DNA of 64,000 bases from Kaistia terrae (GCF_026344005.1 NZ_JAPKNH010000005.1:124001-188000), one strand, 5' to 3'. Shown: positions 9,028-18,004, numbered from the stretch's first letter. Numbers and translations are program-made. The notes: a model not told the origin generated them from the sequence alone.

Positions 9028-10155
9028 ATGCAATTCAGATCGATTTTGGCGGCAACGCTGGCGGTCGCGTTTTCGACCGCTGCCTATGCCCAGGAATTCA
9101 ACGACCCGGCTGAGTTCAAGAAGCAGCGGGAGCTGCTGTCGACCAAGGCCGAGGGCCCTGAGGGCAAGCCCTGGGAGCAGCATCTCGGCGGCGCGATGAT
9201 CGACACCGCGAAGTTCAAGAAGGACGGACCGCACACGATCTGCTTCTCGAACGCCGGCGTCTTCAATCCCTGGCGCGTGGTCGGCCTCAACAACATGAAG
9301 GGCGAGGCCGCCCTGCAGAAGGATCGGATCCAGGAACTGGTCATCCTCGACGCCGAGGGCAAGGACGACAAGCAGATCTCCGACATCCAGTCGCTGCTCG
9401 ATGGCGGCAAGTGCGACGTGCTGATCGTTTCGCCGACGACGACGGCGGCGCTGACGCCGGCGGTCGAGGCCGCCTGCGAGAAGCTGCCGGTCATCGTCTT
9501 CGACCGTGGCGTCAATACCAAGTGCCCCGTCACCTATATCCATCCGGTCGGCGGTTATGGCTTCGGCATTACCTCGGCGGAATTCATCGCCAGCAAGCTG
9601 CCGAAGGGCGCCAATGTCCTGGCGATCCGCATCGTTCCCGGCGTCGACGTTCTCGAGACCCGTTATTCGGCCGCCAAGTCGATCTTCGACGAAGCCGGCA
9701 TCAACGTGATCGGCTCGGAGTTCACCAGCAGCGATCGCGCCAAGACCAAGTCGGTTGTCGAGGATTACATCAACCGCGGCGTGAAGATCGACGCGGTCTG
9801 GATGGATGCCGGCGACACGGCGACGGCGGCACTCGAAGCCTTCGAGGACGCCGGTCTGCCCTATCCGGTGATCAGCGGCGAGGACCAGCAGGACTTCCTG
9901 CGCAAGTGGCAGAAGGAGAACCTGGTCGCCATCGCGCCGTCCTATCCGACCTACCAGTGGCGCACGCCGATCATCGCCGCGCTCGACATCCTCGACGGCA
10001 AGCCGGTTCCCGGCCCGGAATGGAACCTGCCGCAGCCGGCGATCACCCAGGAGACGCTGGCGAGCTACATCGACGAGCGGATGCCGGCCCTGCACTACAG
10101 CCTCTGCGGCTGTCAGGAACTGCCCGGCTATCCCGAGCAGTGGGGCGGCAAGTAA
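9028..10155 (+). CDS. Periplasmic sugar-binding protein of the ABC importer
   Basis: A 375-residue Peripla_BP-type receptor with a Sec signal peptide (FRSILAATLAVAFSTAAYAQ). It has the ribose-binding-protein fold: ICFSNAGVFNPWRVVGLNNM, DIQSLLDGGKCDVLIVSP, LPVIVFDRGVNTKCP and YPVISGEDQQDFLRKW. The start is preceded by GGAGAGGAG. It closes the importer operon and is followed by a strong terminator. The ligand is presumably the monosaccharide or polyol handled by the epimerase at the head of the operon. Confidence 0.9.
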   Translation: MQFRSILAATLAVAFSTAAYAQEFNDPAEFKKQRELLSTKAEGPEGKPWEQHLGGAMIDTAKFKKDGPHTICFSNAGVFNPWRVVGLNNMKGEAALQKDRIQELVILDAEGKDDKQISDIQSLLDGGKCDVLIVSPTTTAALTPAVEAACEKLPVIVFDRGVNTKCPVTYIHPVGGYGFGITSAEFIASKLPKGANVLAIRIVPGVDVLETRYSAAKSIFDEAGINVIGSEFTSSDRAKTKSVVEDYINRGVKIDAVWMDAGDTATAALEAFEDAGLPYPVISGEDQQDFLRKWQKENLVAIAPSYPTYQWRTPIIAALDILDGKPVPGPEWNLPQPAITQETLASYIDERMPALHYSLCGCQELPGYPEQWGGK

Positions 10156-10178
10156 GACCGAGCTGACACACAATTGAG

Positions 10179-10217
10179 ATGGCCCCGACCGCCTGCCGGT
10201 CGGGGCCATTTTCTTTG
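10179..10217 (+). terminator. Intrinsic terminator of the epimerase/ABC operon
   Basis: The stem ATGGCCCCGACCG / CGGTCGGGGCCAT (13 bp, 5-base loop) is followed by TTTTCTTT. It starts 23 bases after the binding-protein stop. Confidence 0.9.
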
Positions 10218-10291
10218 ACAGGCGCTGATGGTCTTCGCCGAGGCAAAGACGATCCCGCCGGGAGCGCGTGCCGCGCCAAAATCTCAGTCCC

Positions 10292-11569
10292 TCAGCCTGT
10301 CATCTCGATGATCGACAGACCCGCATTCATGTCGGTCAGGTAGAGGATGCCGTTGGCATCGACATAGACGTCATTGGCATGGAGGATCGGCGGGATGCCG
10401 GGGCGATGGTCGAGAATTCGTGTCGGCGCCGCCGGCACGAAAGCGCCGACCTCGACGGGGCGGTATGGATCGCGGATGTCGAAGGCGCGGACGCCGGCAT
10501 TGTTGTAGGTGGCGAAGATCAGCTCCGACGAAACGAAGCCGCCGGGGCGGTTCTCGTGCAGATTATGCGGCCCGAAATGGCCGCCCTTCTTGACGTAGTC
10601 GATCTCGGACGGCGTCGGCATTGTTGAGATCGAGATCGGGTTTGACGGCTCGCGGATATCGAACAGCCAGATGTGCTTGATGCCGTCGGCGCAATCCGTC
10701 AGCACGGCCTCGTCCAGCACGACCAGCAGGTCGCGATCGACCAGCGGCAGAGCATTATGGGTGCCGCCGCCATAGGGCGGGCACCAGTTGCGGTGGGCGA
10801 TCAGCTTGGGCGCCGTTTTGTCCTGGATGTCGAGCAGTGTCACACCGCCATCGCGCCAGGTGACATAGGCCGTGTCGCCGGAGACGAGACCGTGATGGCA
10901 GGAATAGCGCAGCGCCTTGTCGTCCCAGTCCGGCTTTTCGCCGGCGGCGATGTTCATGCCCGGCAGCCAATACTTGCCGGCGATCTTCGGCTGGGTCGGG
11001 TCGGCCATGTCGACGATCAGGAAGATGAAGTCGGAGAAACCGTCCAACATCGCTGACATGTAGGCCCAGCGGCCGCCGACATACCAGATCCGATGCACGC
11101 CGACGCCTTCCACCGGCATGAAGCCGATCTCGCGCGGCGCGGCAGGGTTCTTGATGTCGTAGACCCGGAAGCCGGCGCTGTAGCTTTGTTCCGCCTGAAG
11201 GCCGAGCTTGTCACTCATGGAGCCGACATAATACTTGCGCTCGTCCATCAGGACCGCGTCGCGATAGAGGTCCTTGGCGTTGACGACGAGCAGCAGGTCG
11301 TCATGCGCCTGCAGGTGCAGGGTCCAAGTATTGGGCGGGCTCGGCACATAGGCAACCGGCTTCGGGTTGCGCGGATCGCGCACGTCGATGACGGAAAAGC
11401 CCTGCGAGAACATGTGGCCGATGAAGGCATGGCCCTTGTTGACCATGATCTGGACGCCATCCGGGCGGCCGCCCTGATCGGAATAGCCGATCAGCCGCAT
11501 GTTCTTGGCGTATTCGGCTTTCGGCAGATGATCGTTCGTCACGGCGTCCCTCATGGCTGAGCCGGGCAA
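10292..11569 (-). CDS. LVIVD-repeat protein, predicted beta-propeller
   Basis: A protein of about 425 residues built from repeats with the LVIVD pattern (e.g. FSVIDVRDPRNPKPVA, FRVYDIKNPAAPREIG, VTLLDIQDKTAPKLIA, VRAFDIRDPYRPVEVG). Such repeats form propeller-like surfaces. No export signal is evident, so it is probably cytoplasmic. The TTG start at 11569 has GAGG about 11 bases upstream; an ATG five codons later is an alternative. It is the last gene of the minus-strand sugar-acid operon (GntR regulator, enolase-superfamily enzyme, ABC importer remains). LVIVD proteins have no settled biochemical role. A lactonase-like or sugar-binding function would fit the neighbours but is not shown. Confidence 0.78.
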   Translation of the reverse strand: MPGSAMRDAVTNDHLPKAEYAKNMRLIGYSDQGGRPDGVQIMVNKGHAFIGHMFSQGFSVIDVRDPRNPKPVAYVPSPPNTWTLHLQAHDDLLLVVNAKDLYRDAVLMDERKYYVGSMSDKLGLQAEQSYSAGFRVYDIKNPAAPREIGFMPVEGVGVHRIWYVGGRWAYMSAMLDGFSDFIFLIVDMADPTQPKIAGKYWLPGMNIAAGEKPDWDDKALRYSCHHGLVSGDTAYVTWRDGGVTLLDIQDKTAPKLIAHRNWCPPYGGGTHNALPLVDRDLLVVLDEAVLTDCADGIKHIWLFDIREPSNPISISTMPTPSEIDYVKKGGHFGPHNLHENRPGGFVSSELIFATYNNAGVRAFDIRDPYRPVEVGAFVPAAPTRILDHRPGIPPILHANDVYVDANGILYLTDMNAGLSIIEMTG

Positions 11570-11595
11570 GTCTTCGCTTGCCTCGACGGCTGTTG

Positions 11596-12312
11596 TTATT
11601 GAATGGACCTCTCGTCATCCGGCAGTGTCGTCAGGTAGTGGTCCTCGACGCGGCCGATATGCGAGTTCATGAGCGCGATCGCCTTGGTGACATCGCGATC
11701 CTCGATCGCCTGCACCATGATCGCGTGGTGGCTTTGGGAATCGACGCCATGCCGGGGATCGGCGAAGAACGCGTCCCGGCGCTGGCGCGACATCAGGTAG
11801 AACGGCGTCACCACGCGGACGAAAACGTCGTTCTGGCCGGCGCGGAAGATTGCCATGTGGAATTCGAGGTCCAGATCGGCGATGGAAATTCCAGCGTCGA
11901 TCGCCGCCTGCGAATTGGCGAGGATGAGCTTCAGCGCGGCGAGATCGGCGTCCGTCCGTCGTTCGCAGGCTAGCTGCATCGCTTGCACCTCGAGGATCTT
12001 GCGAACCTCCATGCATTCGACAATCGTGCGCCGGTCGAGCGGTATATTGAGCTTGGAGTAGAGGACGAGCGCCTCGAGGCTGACCTGGTCGGCGACGCCG
12101 GAAAGATAGATGCCGGAATTGCGCCGCCGTTCGATGTAGCGGCTTGCCTCGAGAAAGGTCAGGGCCTCGCGGATGACGCCGCGGCCGACGGAGAAGCGAT
12201 TGGTGAGATCGCGCTCCGATGGCAACCGCTCGCCCGGTTCATAGCCGCGCTGGCGGATGAACGACACGAGGTCGCTCACCGTTTTCAGAACCTGGTTTTC
12301 GCCATCCAACAC
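11596..12312 (-). CDS. GntR-family (FadR/FCD) transcriptional regulator
   Basis: A regulator of about 238 residues. The N-terminal winged helix is clear: LVSFIRQRGYEPGERLPSER, DLTNRFSVGRGVIREALTFL, YIERRRNSGIYL. It is followed by an all-helical FCD sensor domain (VRKILEVQAMQLACE, DLDLEFHMAIFRAGQN, SQSHHAIMVQAIEDRD) whose Asp and His residues commonly bind a metal and an organic-acid ligand. I chose GTG with AGGAG about 12 bases upstream. A longer frame opens at 12411 but adds an atypical Arg/His-rich leader. It probably represses the neighbouring sugar-acid operon. A palindrome TTGGT-AGG-ACCAA before the binding-protein gene is a candidate operator. Confidence 0.87.
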   Translation of the reverse strand: MLDGENQVLKTVSDLVSFIRQRGYEPGERLPSERDLTNRFSVGRGVIREALTFLEASRYIERRRNSGIYLSGVADQVSLEALVLYSKLNIPLDRRTIVECMEVRKILEVQAMQLACERRTDADLAALKLILANSQAAIDAGISIADLDLEFHMAIFRAGQNDVFVRVVTPFYLMSRQRRDAFFADPRHGVDSQSHHAIMVQAIEDRDVTKAIALMNSHIGRVEDHYLTTLPDDERSIQ

Positions 12313-12453
12313 TTTTGTCCCATTCTCCTGTTCGTCGATCCAGCCCGCATGATTAGAGCGTTTTCGAGCGAAGTGTGTGCGGTACGCGTGAAGAAAACGC
12401 GATCCATCCAAGAGGTAGAGCGTTGCGCCGTTTCGATGAAACGGTGAAAGGCC

Positions 12454-13608
12454 CTAGCGTGCGCCCTGTGCCGGCGTCTCGGCATAGGCGAGTCCGTCAA
12501 TGAACGGATGAGCGCGTGCGAAGTCTTCGTCAACGTCGACGCCGATGCCTGGCCGCTCCAGCGGGGAGACGGTCCCGTCGGTGGCGACCGTGTAGGGCGT
12601 CGAGACGAGCTCGTCTCGGAACAGGTTGGCTTCCGAGATGTCGCCCTCGAAATAGCCGGCATTGTCGATCGAGGCGAGGACGTGGATGGTTACTGCCATG
12701 TTAAGGCCAGTCGTCGCCGTGTGCGGACAGATCGGCAACTTCCAGGCGGAGCCGAGTGCCGCGATCCGCAGCACCTCGGTGATGCCGCCCGCCTTGGAGA
12801 GGTCGGGCTGCAGGATGCCCACATGGCCATCCTCGATCAGGCGATGGAACTCGAAGCGGGTATAGTGGTTTTCGCCTGCCGCGAGCGGCACGTTGCTGCG
12901 ATCAGCGGTGGCGTAGCTGCGGTGATCATGCGGGGCGAAAGGCTCTTCCAGCCATTCTACGCCGAGTTCCTCGAAGGCCGGCAATACCTTCAGCACGTCG
13001 GCGACCGTGTAATTGGTGTTGGCGTCGACCATGATGGTGAGATCGTCGCCAAAGGCTTTCCGCACAGCGGCGACGCGCGCGATGTCGCGGGCGGGCGTAT
13101 CGCCGCCCCGCAGCTTGACCGCCTTGTAGTTGCCTTCAAGCGCCTGGGCGACTTCCTCGCAGAGCGAGGCCGGCTCGCTCCAGCCGAGCGAGACGCCGCC
13201 GGCATAGGCCTTGATCTTGCGGGCGGACCCGCCGAGCAGCTTGTAGAGCGGCCAGCCGACCGCCTTGCCGCGGATATCCCAGAGCGCCTGGTCGATACCG
13301 CTCATGGCGATCGAGGTCGCGGCGCCGAGGCCGTGGCTGCGCAACTGCATCGTGTAGATGCGCTGCCAGATGCCGACGACGTCGGTCGCATCCTCGCCGA
13401 TCAGGAAGTAACGCAGCAGGCTGTTGACGACATGGGCGATCGAGCCGGCGGCGCGACCATGATGCGACTCGCCATAACCGACAATGCCATCCTCTGTCTC
13501 GATGCGAACCAGAACCGTGTCGCGGCGCAGCACCTTGCCGATGCCGAAGACGATGCCGTCTTCGACGGGAACCGAGAGTGCCTGAGCCTTGACGTCGACG
13601 ATCTTCAT
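12454..13608 (-). CDS. Enolase-superfamily dehydratase (mandelate racemase/muconate lactonising type)
   Basis: A 384-residue TIM-barrel enzyme that abstracts the alpha-proton of a carboxylate; in this context it is probably an acid-sugar dehydratase. Metal-ligand positions are visible as Asp in MVDANTNY, Glu in WLEEPFAPHD and Glu in LAAGENHYTRFE. The general acid/base candidates are the Lys in YKAVKLRGG and the His in CPHTATTG, preceded by ILQPDLSKAGG. The capping-domain start (DGIVGYGESHHGRAAG) is also present. It sits between a broken sugar ABC importer and its GntR regulator, consistent with catabolism of an imported sugar acid. The specific substrate cannot be assigned from motifs alone. 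Confidence 0.85.
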   Translation of the reverse strand: MKIVDVKAQALSVPVEDGIVFGIGKVLRRDTVLVRIETEDGIVGYGESHHGRAAGSIAHVVNSLLRYFLIGEDATDVVGIWQRIYTMQLRSHGLGAATSIAMSGIDQALWDIRGKAVGWPLYKLLGGSARKIKAYAGGVSLGWSEPASLCEEVAQALEGNYKAVKLRGGDTPARDIARVAAVRKAFGDDLTIMVDANTNYTVADVLKVLPAFEELGVEWLEEPFAPHDHRSYATADRSNVPLAAGENHYTRFEFHRLIEDGHVGILQPDLSKAGGITEVLRIAALGSAWKLPICPHTATTGLNMAVTIHVLASIDNAGYFEGDISEANLFRDELVSTPYTVATDGTVSPLERPGIGVDVDEDFARAHPFIDGLAYAETPAQGAR

Positions 13609-13628
13609 GATGTCCCCCGGGGGTTATT

Positions 13629-14133
13629 CTAGAGCCGCTGACCGGTCGCGCCGTCGAACAGGGACAGGCGTGCCGGCGAGAGGCCGATGGGAAGGAAGCC
13701 CGTCCGCGCCATCGGGCGCTCGGAGCTGATGCGGATGGAGAGCGGTTTGCCGTCGAGCGAGGTCCAGACCAGCGTGTCGGCGCCCATCGGCTCGACCAGC
13801 TCGATGCGGGCCTCGGCCTGGAACGGCTCGCCGGCCGCCTCGTCACCGAGCCGGACATGCTCGGGCCGGACGCCGAGCGTCGCCGGCCGGTCATTCTCGG
13901 GCGCCGCCGCGAAGGCATAACCGTCGATGTCGATCTCGATCGTGTCGCTTTGGAACGTCGTCCGGCCGGCCCGGTGCGCAATGCGACCCTCGACGAAATT
14001 CATGCCGGGCGAACCGAGGAAGCCGGCAACGAAGCGATTGGCGGGAGTCGAATAGACCCGGTCCGGCGCATCCAGTTGCTGGATGATCCCGTCCTTCATC
14101 ACCGCGACCCGATCGGCCAAGGTCAGCGCCTCC
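13629..14133 (-). pseudogene. C-terminal fragment of a sugar ABC ATPase (UgpC/MalK type)
   Basis: Only the last ~165 residues of an ATPase that is normally about 350-370 long remain. They start at EALTLADRVAVMKDG, which in intact proteins comes just after the H-loop, and run through LGSPGMNFVEG, LGVRPEHVRL and a TOBE-type C-terminal domain. Walker A, the signature motif and Walker B are all missing, so the fragment cannot hydrolyse ATP. Directly upstream, in another frame and without any spacer, is the N-terminal part of a permease. This is the mark of an internal deletion, or of an assembly error. The deletion point is about 14131-14136. Confidence 0.85.
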
Positions 14134-14817
14134 CACGGCGATCGCCAGCAGGACGACGGAGGTGACGATCATCGGTTTCAGCTCCGGCAGCACGATGCTG
14201 ACATAGGCGCGCCAGATCGGGACGCCGTCGACGCGGGCAGCCTTCAGGATTTCGGAATCGACGCTGCGAAGCCCGGCCAGCAGCATGACCATGACGAGGC
14301 CGGCGCCCTGCCAGATCGCGGCGATGACCAGCGCGAAGATGGCTGTCTCGGGCCGCGCCAGCATGCCGAAGGCGAAGCTGTCCCAGCCGAGATCCCGCAC
14401 GGCCTGCTCGATGCCGAGCTGCGGGTTGAACAGCCACTGCCAGACCGCGCCGGTGACGATGAAGGAAAGCGCATAGGGAAACAGGTAGATCGTCCGGAGC
14501 GTGTTCTCGAAGCGCACCCTCTGGTCGATGAAGACGGCCAGCAGGAAGCCGAGGACGAGGCAGCCAAGGATATAGCTCGCGCCGTAGATCAGGACGTTTT
14601 CGACGGAGACGGCCCAGCGTTCCGTCCCGAGCAGGCGACGGTATTGCGCGAGCCCCACGAACCGGGTGTTGGGCAGCACCTTGGACGAGGTGAACGAGAT
14701 GAAGATCGTCCAGGCGATGCAGCCGAGATAGATGACGAGCACGAACACCGTCGTCGGCAACATGGCGACGAAGGACGGTGCATGGCTCGAGAGCCGTTGC
14801 GGCTTCACGATGGGCAA
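14134..14817 (-). pseudogene. N-terminal fragment of a MalF-type sugar ABC permease
   Basis: About 228 permease residues are intact: TM1 (FVAMLPTTVFVLVIYLGCI), a membrane core (YLFPYALSFIVTGAVWQWLF) and the EAA loop (EILKAARVDGVPIWRAYVSI). The sequence stops at VVLLAIAV, where the last one or two helices should follow. The frame then enters the truncated ATPase gene out of frame and ends at 13891. Lost between the two fragments are the end of this permease, presumably a whole MalG-type second permease, and the ATP-binding half of the ATPase. The start is 66 bases after the binding-protein gene. Confidence 0.85.
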
Positions 14818-14884
14818 TTCCTTGATGTCGACGGATGGGGCAGAGCCGGCGTGCGTCGGCTCTGCAAGATGCGGTAGGCGCCGA

Positions 14885-16129
14885 CTACTCGACTGTCTCG
14901 AGGACCTTCGCGAGCGCCGTCGTCATTTCCGCAGCCGTCATCGCCGGGTTGTTCCAATAGGCAGTGATGACGTCGCGGACGGCGCCGAGCGCGTCGTTCG
15001 ACATCAGGAACTGCGGATTGGGAACCTGGTTGGCCGTGACCTTCAGCACTTCGGCCGCATGCTGGGCGCACACATCCGTCGCCGAGACATCGATGTCCTG
15101 ACGGATCGGGTTGGAGCCCTTCTTCATGTTGAACTGAAGCTGGGTGTCCGGGGCGAAAAGCACGCTGGCGAGCAGGGTCTGCGCCTCCGTCGCCTTCTCG
15201 TCCTTGAGCTTCGGCATGACGAAGACGTCGCCGCTCATGATCGAGACTTCCTGGCCCGGGAACAGGGTGCAGCCATATTCCTTGCCCGGCGTCAGACCCG
15301 CGGCGGCAAATTCGCCCTTGGCCCAGTCGCCCATGATCTGGAAGCCGGCCTTGTTGGTGATGACGAGATTGGTGGCGTCATTCCATTTGCGGCTGGAGCT
15401 GCCGGGATCGACATAGCCGCGCAGCTTGCCGAACACTTCGAACGCTTCCTGGACCTTTGGATCCTGCAATGCCGCGACATCGCGATCCCTGAGGATCTTC
15501 AGGTAAAGCTCAGGACCGGCGACGCTGACCAGCACCTTCTGAAACACGAAGCGCTCAGCCCAGGAACCGCCGCCCAGAGCGAGCGGAATGTAACCGGCTG
15601 CCTTGATCTTGTCCGCGGCGGCGAGGAAGTCGCCCCAGCTCTCGGGAGGCTTGCCGATGCCGGACTTGTCGAAGACTTCGGTCGAATACCAGATCCAGTT
15701 CTCGGTCTGCAGGTTGATCGGCACCGCCATGATCTTGCCGTCGCGGGTCACTGCGTCGAGGAAGGTCGGCGGAATGACGGCGGCCCAACCTTCCTTGCTT
15801 GCCACGACATCGACATCACGAAGCAGGCCGGCGTCGACGAGCTCCTCGAATGGTTTGCCGGTATTGAAATGCGAGGCGGAGGGCGGGTTGCCGCCGACGA
15901 TACGGTTCATGGCAGCGGCCATCAGCGCGTCGTTGCCGGCAATAGCGCGGTCGACCCAGACGCCGCCCGCCTTCTGGAACTGCGAGGCGAAGACGCCGGC
16001 CGCGGCCGATTCACCGCCGGATGTCCATGGATGCATTACCTCCACCGACAGTTCCTGCGCGGCGGCAGGCGCCACCGTCAAGAATGCGGACATGGCAGCG
16101 AATGCGCAAAGCTTGGCTCGACTTGTCAC
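14885..16129 (-). CDS. Extracellular carbohydrate-binding protein (family 1) of the broken importer
   Basis: A 414-residue SBP_bac_1 protein with a Sec leader (SRAKLCAFAAMSAFLTVAPAAAQ). Typical elements are VEVMHPWTSGGESAAAGVFA, FNTGKPFEELVDAGLL, WIWYSTEVFDKSGI, LGGGSWAERFVFQ and FQIMGDWAKGEFAAAGL. I chose a GTG start because it follows GAGGAGG; a longer frame extends back to 16225 without a leader. This is the first gene of the minus-strand operon and appears intact although its permease and ATPase genes are not. The binding protein may therefore be an orphan, or served by another importer's membrane parts. A GntR-like palindrome lies about 85-95 bases upstream. Confidence 0.9.
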   Translation of the reverse strand: MTSRAKLCAFAAMSAFLTVAPAAAQELSVEVMHPWTSGGESAAAGVFASQFQKAGGVWVDRAIAGNDALMAAAMNRIVGGNPPSASHFNTGKPFEELVDAGLLRDVDVVASKEGWAAVIPPTFLDAVTRDGKIMAVPINLQTENWIWYSTEVFDKSGIGKPPESWGDFLAAADKIKAAGYIPLALGGGSWAERFVFQKVLVSVAGPELYLKILRDRDVAALQDPKVQEAFEVFGKLRGYVDPGSSSRKWNDATNLVITNKAGFQIMGDWAKGEFAAAGLTPGKEYGCTLFPGQEVSIMSGDVFVMPKLKDEKATEAQTLLASVLFAPDTQLQFNMKKGSNPIRQDIDVSATDVCAQHAAEVLKVTANQVPNPQFLMSNDALGAVRDVITAYWNNPAMTAAEMTTALAKVLETVE

Positions 16130-16212
16130 AGGTTCCTCCTCCCACTCGCAATCGATTGGTCGATCGCATTGGGCTGGAGATTGATGTGGTCGACCGGAAT
16201 TGTCAATCCAAT

Positions 16213-16225
16213 TTGGTAGGACCAA
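16213..16225. promoter_or_regulatory. Candidate GntR operator upstream of the sugar-acid operon
   Basis: An inverted repeat, TTGGT-AGG-ACCAA, lies in an AT-rich patch upstream of the binding-protein gene. It resembles the TTGGT/ACCAA half-sites known for FadR/UxuR-type regulators. A GntR regulator of that family is encoded in the same operon. Assignment is inference. Confidence 0.45.
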
Positions 16226-16421
16226 TTTTATAGCGCCATCGCAGCGATATGTCCCCTTCCGGTGACACCGTCGACGGTATCAAAGTTGATCTCGCGGCTG
16301 GACTGGCCGAGGGCGGGAGACCGGCGGCTCAGTCCGCGTCGACGTCTCCGTCGCTTTCGATACGCTGGCACTGGAGCCGCTGCTGCCGAAGGCGCAGGGC
16401 CATGCGGCGAGGCGTGTCGAG

Positions 16422-16859
16422 CTAGGGTAGATGGTCGAGTTCGACCAGGCCGATCGAAACCTCGCGCGCCAGCCCGACCAGCGCGGCGACGAAGAAAACC
16501 AGGGCCGCCACGAACAGCAATGCGGCGCCAACCTCATGATCGCGGTTGAAAAAGGCCGCGATAAAACTCCACACGATCAGCAGCGTGGTGCTGATGGCGC
16601 TTGCGATGGCGAGCGATATCGAGCGTTGCAGCAGCTTGGCGCGGACCTTCAATCGCGGAATGTCGGTCTTGAGCGGCGAGCGGTCATCGTCGGGATCGCG
16701 GATGCCGTGAATGGAGCGGCTGCGCTCGATGATCACGTTGAGGCGGGCGACTAGCAGGCCGACGAAGGAACCCGTCGCACCGAGCAAAAAAGCCGGGGCG
16801 GTGGCATGCAGCATAACCTGAGACAGTTGCGACAATGTCGGCACGTCTACCATCATCAT
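16422..16859 (-). CDS. DUF2721-type membrane protein
   Basis: A 145-residue protein that matches my memory of the DUF2721 family. It has an N-terminal LSQVMLHATAPAFLLGATGS followed by a first hydrophobic stretch with ARLNVIIERSR on its cytoplasmic side, then two further transmembrane segments (LAIASAISTTLLIVWSFIAA and AALLFVAALVFFVAALVGLA). The family is of unknown function. It is monocistronic between the sugar-acid operon and the HdeA-like gene, with no contextual clue to its role. Confidence 0.75.
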   Translation of the reverse strand: MMMVDVPTLSQLSQVMLHATAPAFLLGATGSFVGLLVARLNVIIERSRSIHGIRDPDDDRSPLKTDIPRLKVRAKLLQRSISLAIASAISTTLLIVWSFIAAFFNRDHEVGAALLFVAALVFFVAALVGLAREVSIGLVELDHLP

Positions 16860-16930
16860 TCGTTTGACCCGGAAAAGACTTTTCCTGAACCGGAGGGTGC
16901 CGACTTGGTCGACGGCCCCCTCCGCAAGGG

Positions 16931-17290
16931 CTATTTCAGCTCGATGCCGAGCTTGGCGCGTTCGTCCTTGAAGACGACGGCGATCGCATCGATGATCTTT
17001 TTGTCGAGATTGGCTTTGCAGTAGACGATGACCTCGTGTTCCACCTGCTTGCCCTTCTTGATGTCATAGTAGTGCTTCCGGGCAAGCCCGTTGTACCAGC
17101 CGCTATACCAGGCGGTGAGCGCGTCTGCGTCCTGCTGATATGTTCCGGCAAGCTGGGCGCAGGTCAGGGCCTGGACGTCCAGGAAGCCATTTTCGTCGGC
17201 ATAGGCGGCAAGTGGCGTCGCGCTCTGGGCGAAGGCGGCAGAACCGCCGGACACCAGGATGGCGCCGGCAAGCAGGACGGTTCGGATCAT
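16931..17290 (-). CDS. HdeA-like periplasmic protein
   Basis: A 119-residue secreted protein. A signal peptide (MIRTVLLAGAILVSGGSAAFA) precedes a small helical domain with the two cysteines typical of HdeA/HdeB acid-stress chaperones (in DVQALTCAQLAGTY and VIVYCKANLD) and the segment WYSGWYNGLARKHYYD between them. HdeA proteins prevent periplasmic aggregation at low pH; that role here is by family only. The ATG start has GGAG eight bases upstream. It is followed by other secreted proteins on the same strand, spaced apart, and so is not clearly an operon. Confidence 0.75.
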   Translation of the reverse strand: MIRTVLLAGAILVSGGSAAFAQSATPLAAYADENGFLDVQALTCAQLAGTYQQDADALTAWYSGWYNGLARKHYYDIKKGKQVEHEVIVYCKANLDKKIIDAIAVVFKDERAKLGIELK

Positions 17291-17344
17291 TGCAGGGGCT
17301 CCGAGGTTGACTTGGTTTCGTCGTGCAGGCACCCGCCGGCCCGC

Positions 17345-18004
17345 CTAGTAAGGCCGATAGGGCGGGTAGTAGGGCGGATAGACCGGGTAAGCCGGGTAGG
17401 GCGCGTAGGCCGGCGGATAGCGATACGCAGCACCCGCCGCGGCCCCTGCGTAGAAGGCGCCGCGATAGGCCGTTCGCCGCGCTGCACCGGCGAAGGAGAG
17501 CGGTGACAGCGGCATGCCGATGATGTCGATGAATACCGATGCCGGGCCGTCCGCATTGCCAAGGTCACCCTCGAGCACGGCGACGTCGAAGACGATGTTG
17601 GCGCCGTCTGCCTTGGGCGACATCAGGGTAACCACGGCGTCCTTGACGCTTGAGCCGTCCTTGTCGAACACTGAAACCGTGGCGTTTGGCGGGTCCTTGG
17701 CGAAGCTGCCGGATCCCTCCGCCCATTCTTCGAGAAGGTGCGCGGTCAGCGCATGGCCGGCGGCGCGCACCGGGCGGTCGGCGAAGATGATCGAGTTGGC
17801 CGCGGCGCCCGTGAGGCTCAGCTTGTTGCCGTCAAGTTTTGCACCCGCGGCGTTCATGACGATGAGGGCGGGTTCGATCTGGGTCTTGGAACTGCCGCCG
17901 ATCGTCTTCTGGGCCGGGCTCTGAATGGCGTCCTGGGCCAGCGCTGCCGGCGCGGTGGCGATGGCGCATAGGATCGCCGCTGTCGACAAGAGGTTTCGTA
18001 GCAT
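17345..18004 (-). CDS. Secreted protein of unknown function with Pro/Tyr-rich tail
   Basis: A 219-residue protein I do not recognise as a named family. It has a signal peptide (MLRNLLSTAAILCAIATAPAALAQ), a middle domain of about 120 residues (LDGNKLSLTGAAANSIIFAD, AHLLEEWAEGSGSFAKDPPN, VSVFDKDGSSVKDAVVTLMS), and an Ala/Gly linker leading to a low-complexity Pro/Tyr tail of about 30 residues. Such tails are common on envelope-associated proteins. The gene lies 54 bases upstream of the HdeA-like gene on the same strand, and the two may be co-transcribed. Confidence 0.7.
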   Translation of the reverse strand: MLRNLLSTAAILCAIATAPAALAQDAIQSPAQKTIGGSSKTQIEPALIVMNAAGAKLDGNKLSLTGAAANSIIFADRPVRAAGHALTAHLLEEWAEGSGSFAKDPPNATVSVFDKDGSSVKDAVVTLMSPKADGANIVFDVAVLEGDLGNADGPASVFIDIIGMPLSPLSFAGAARRTAYRGAFYAGAAAGAAYRYPPAYAPYPAYPVYPPYYPPYRPY

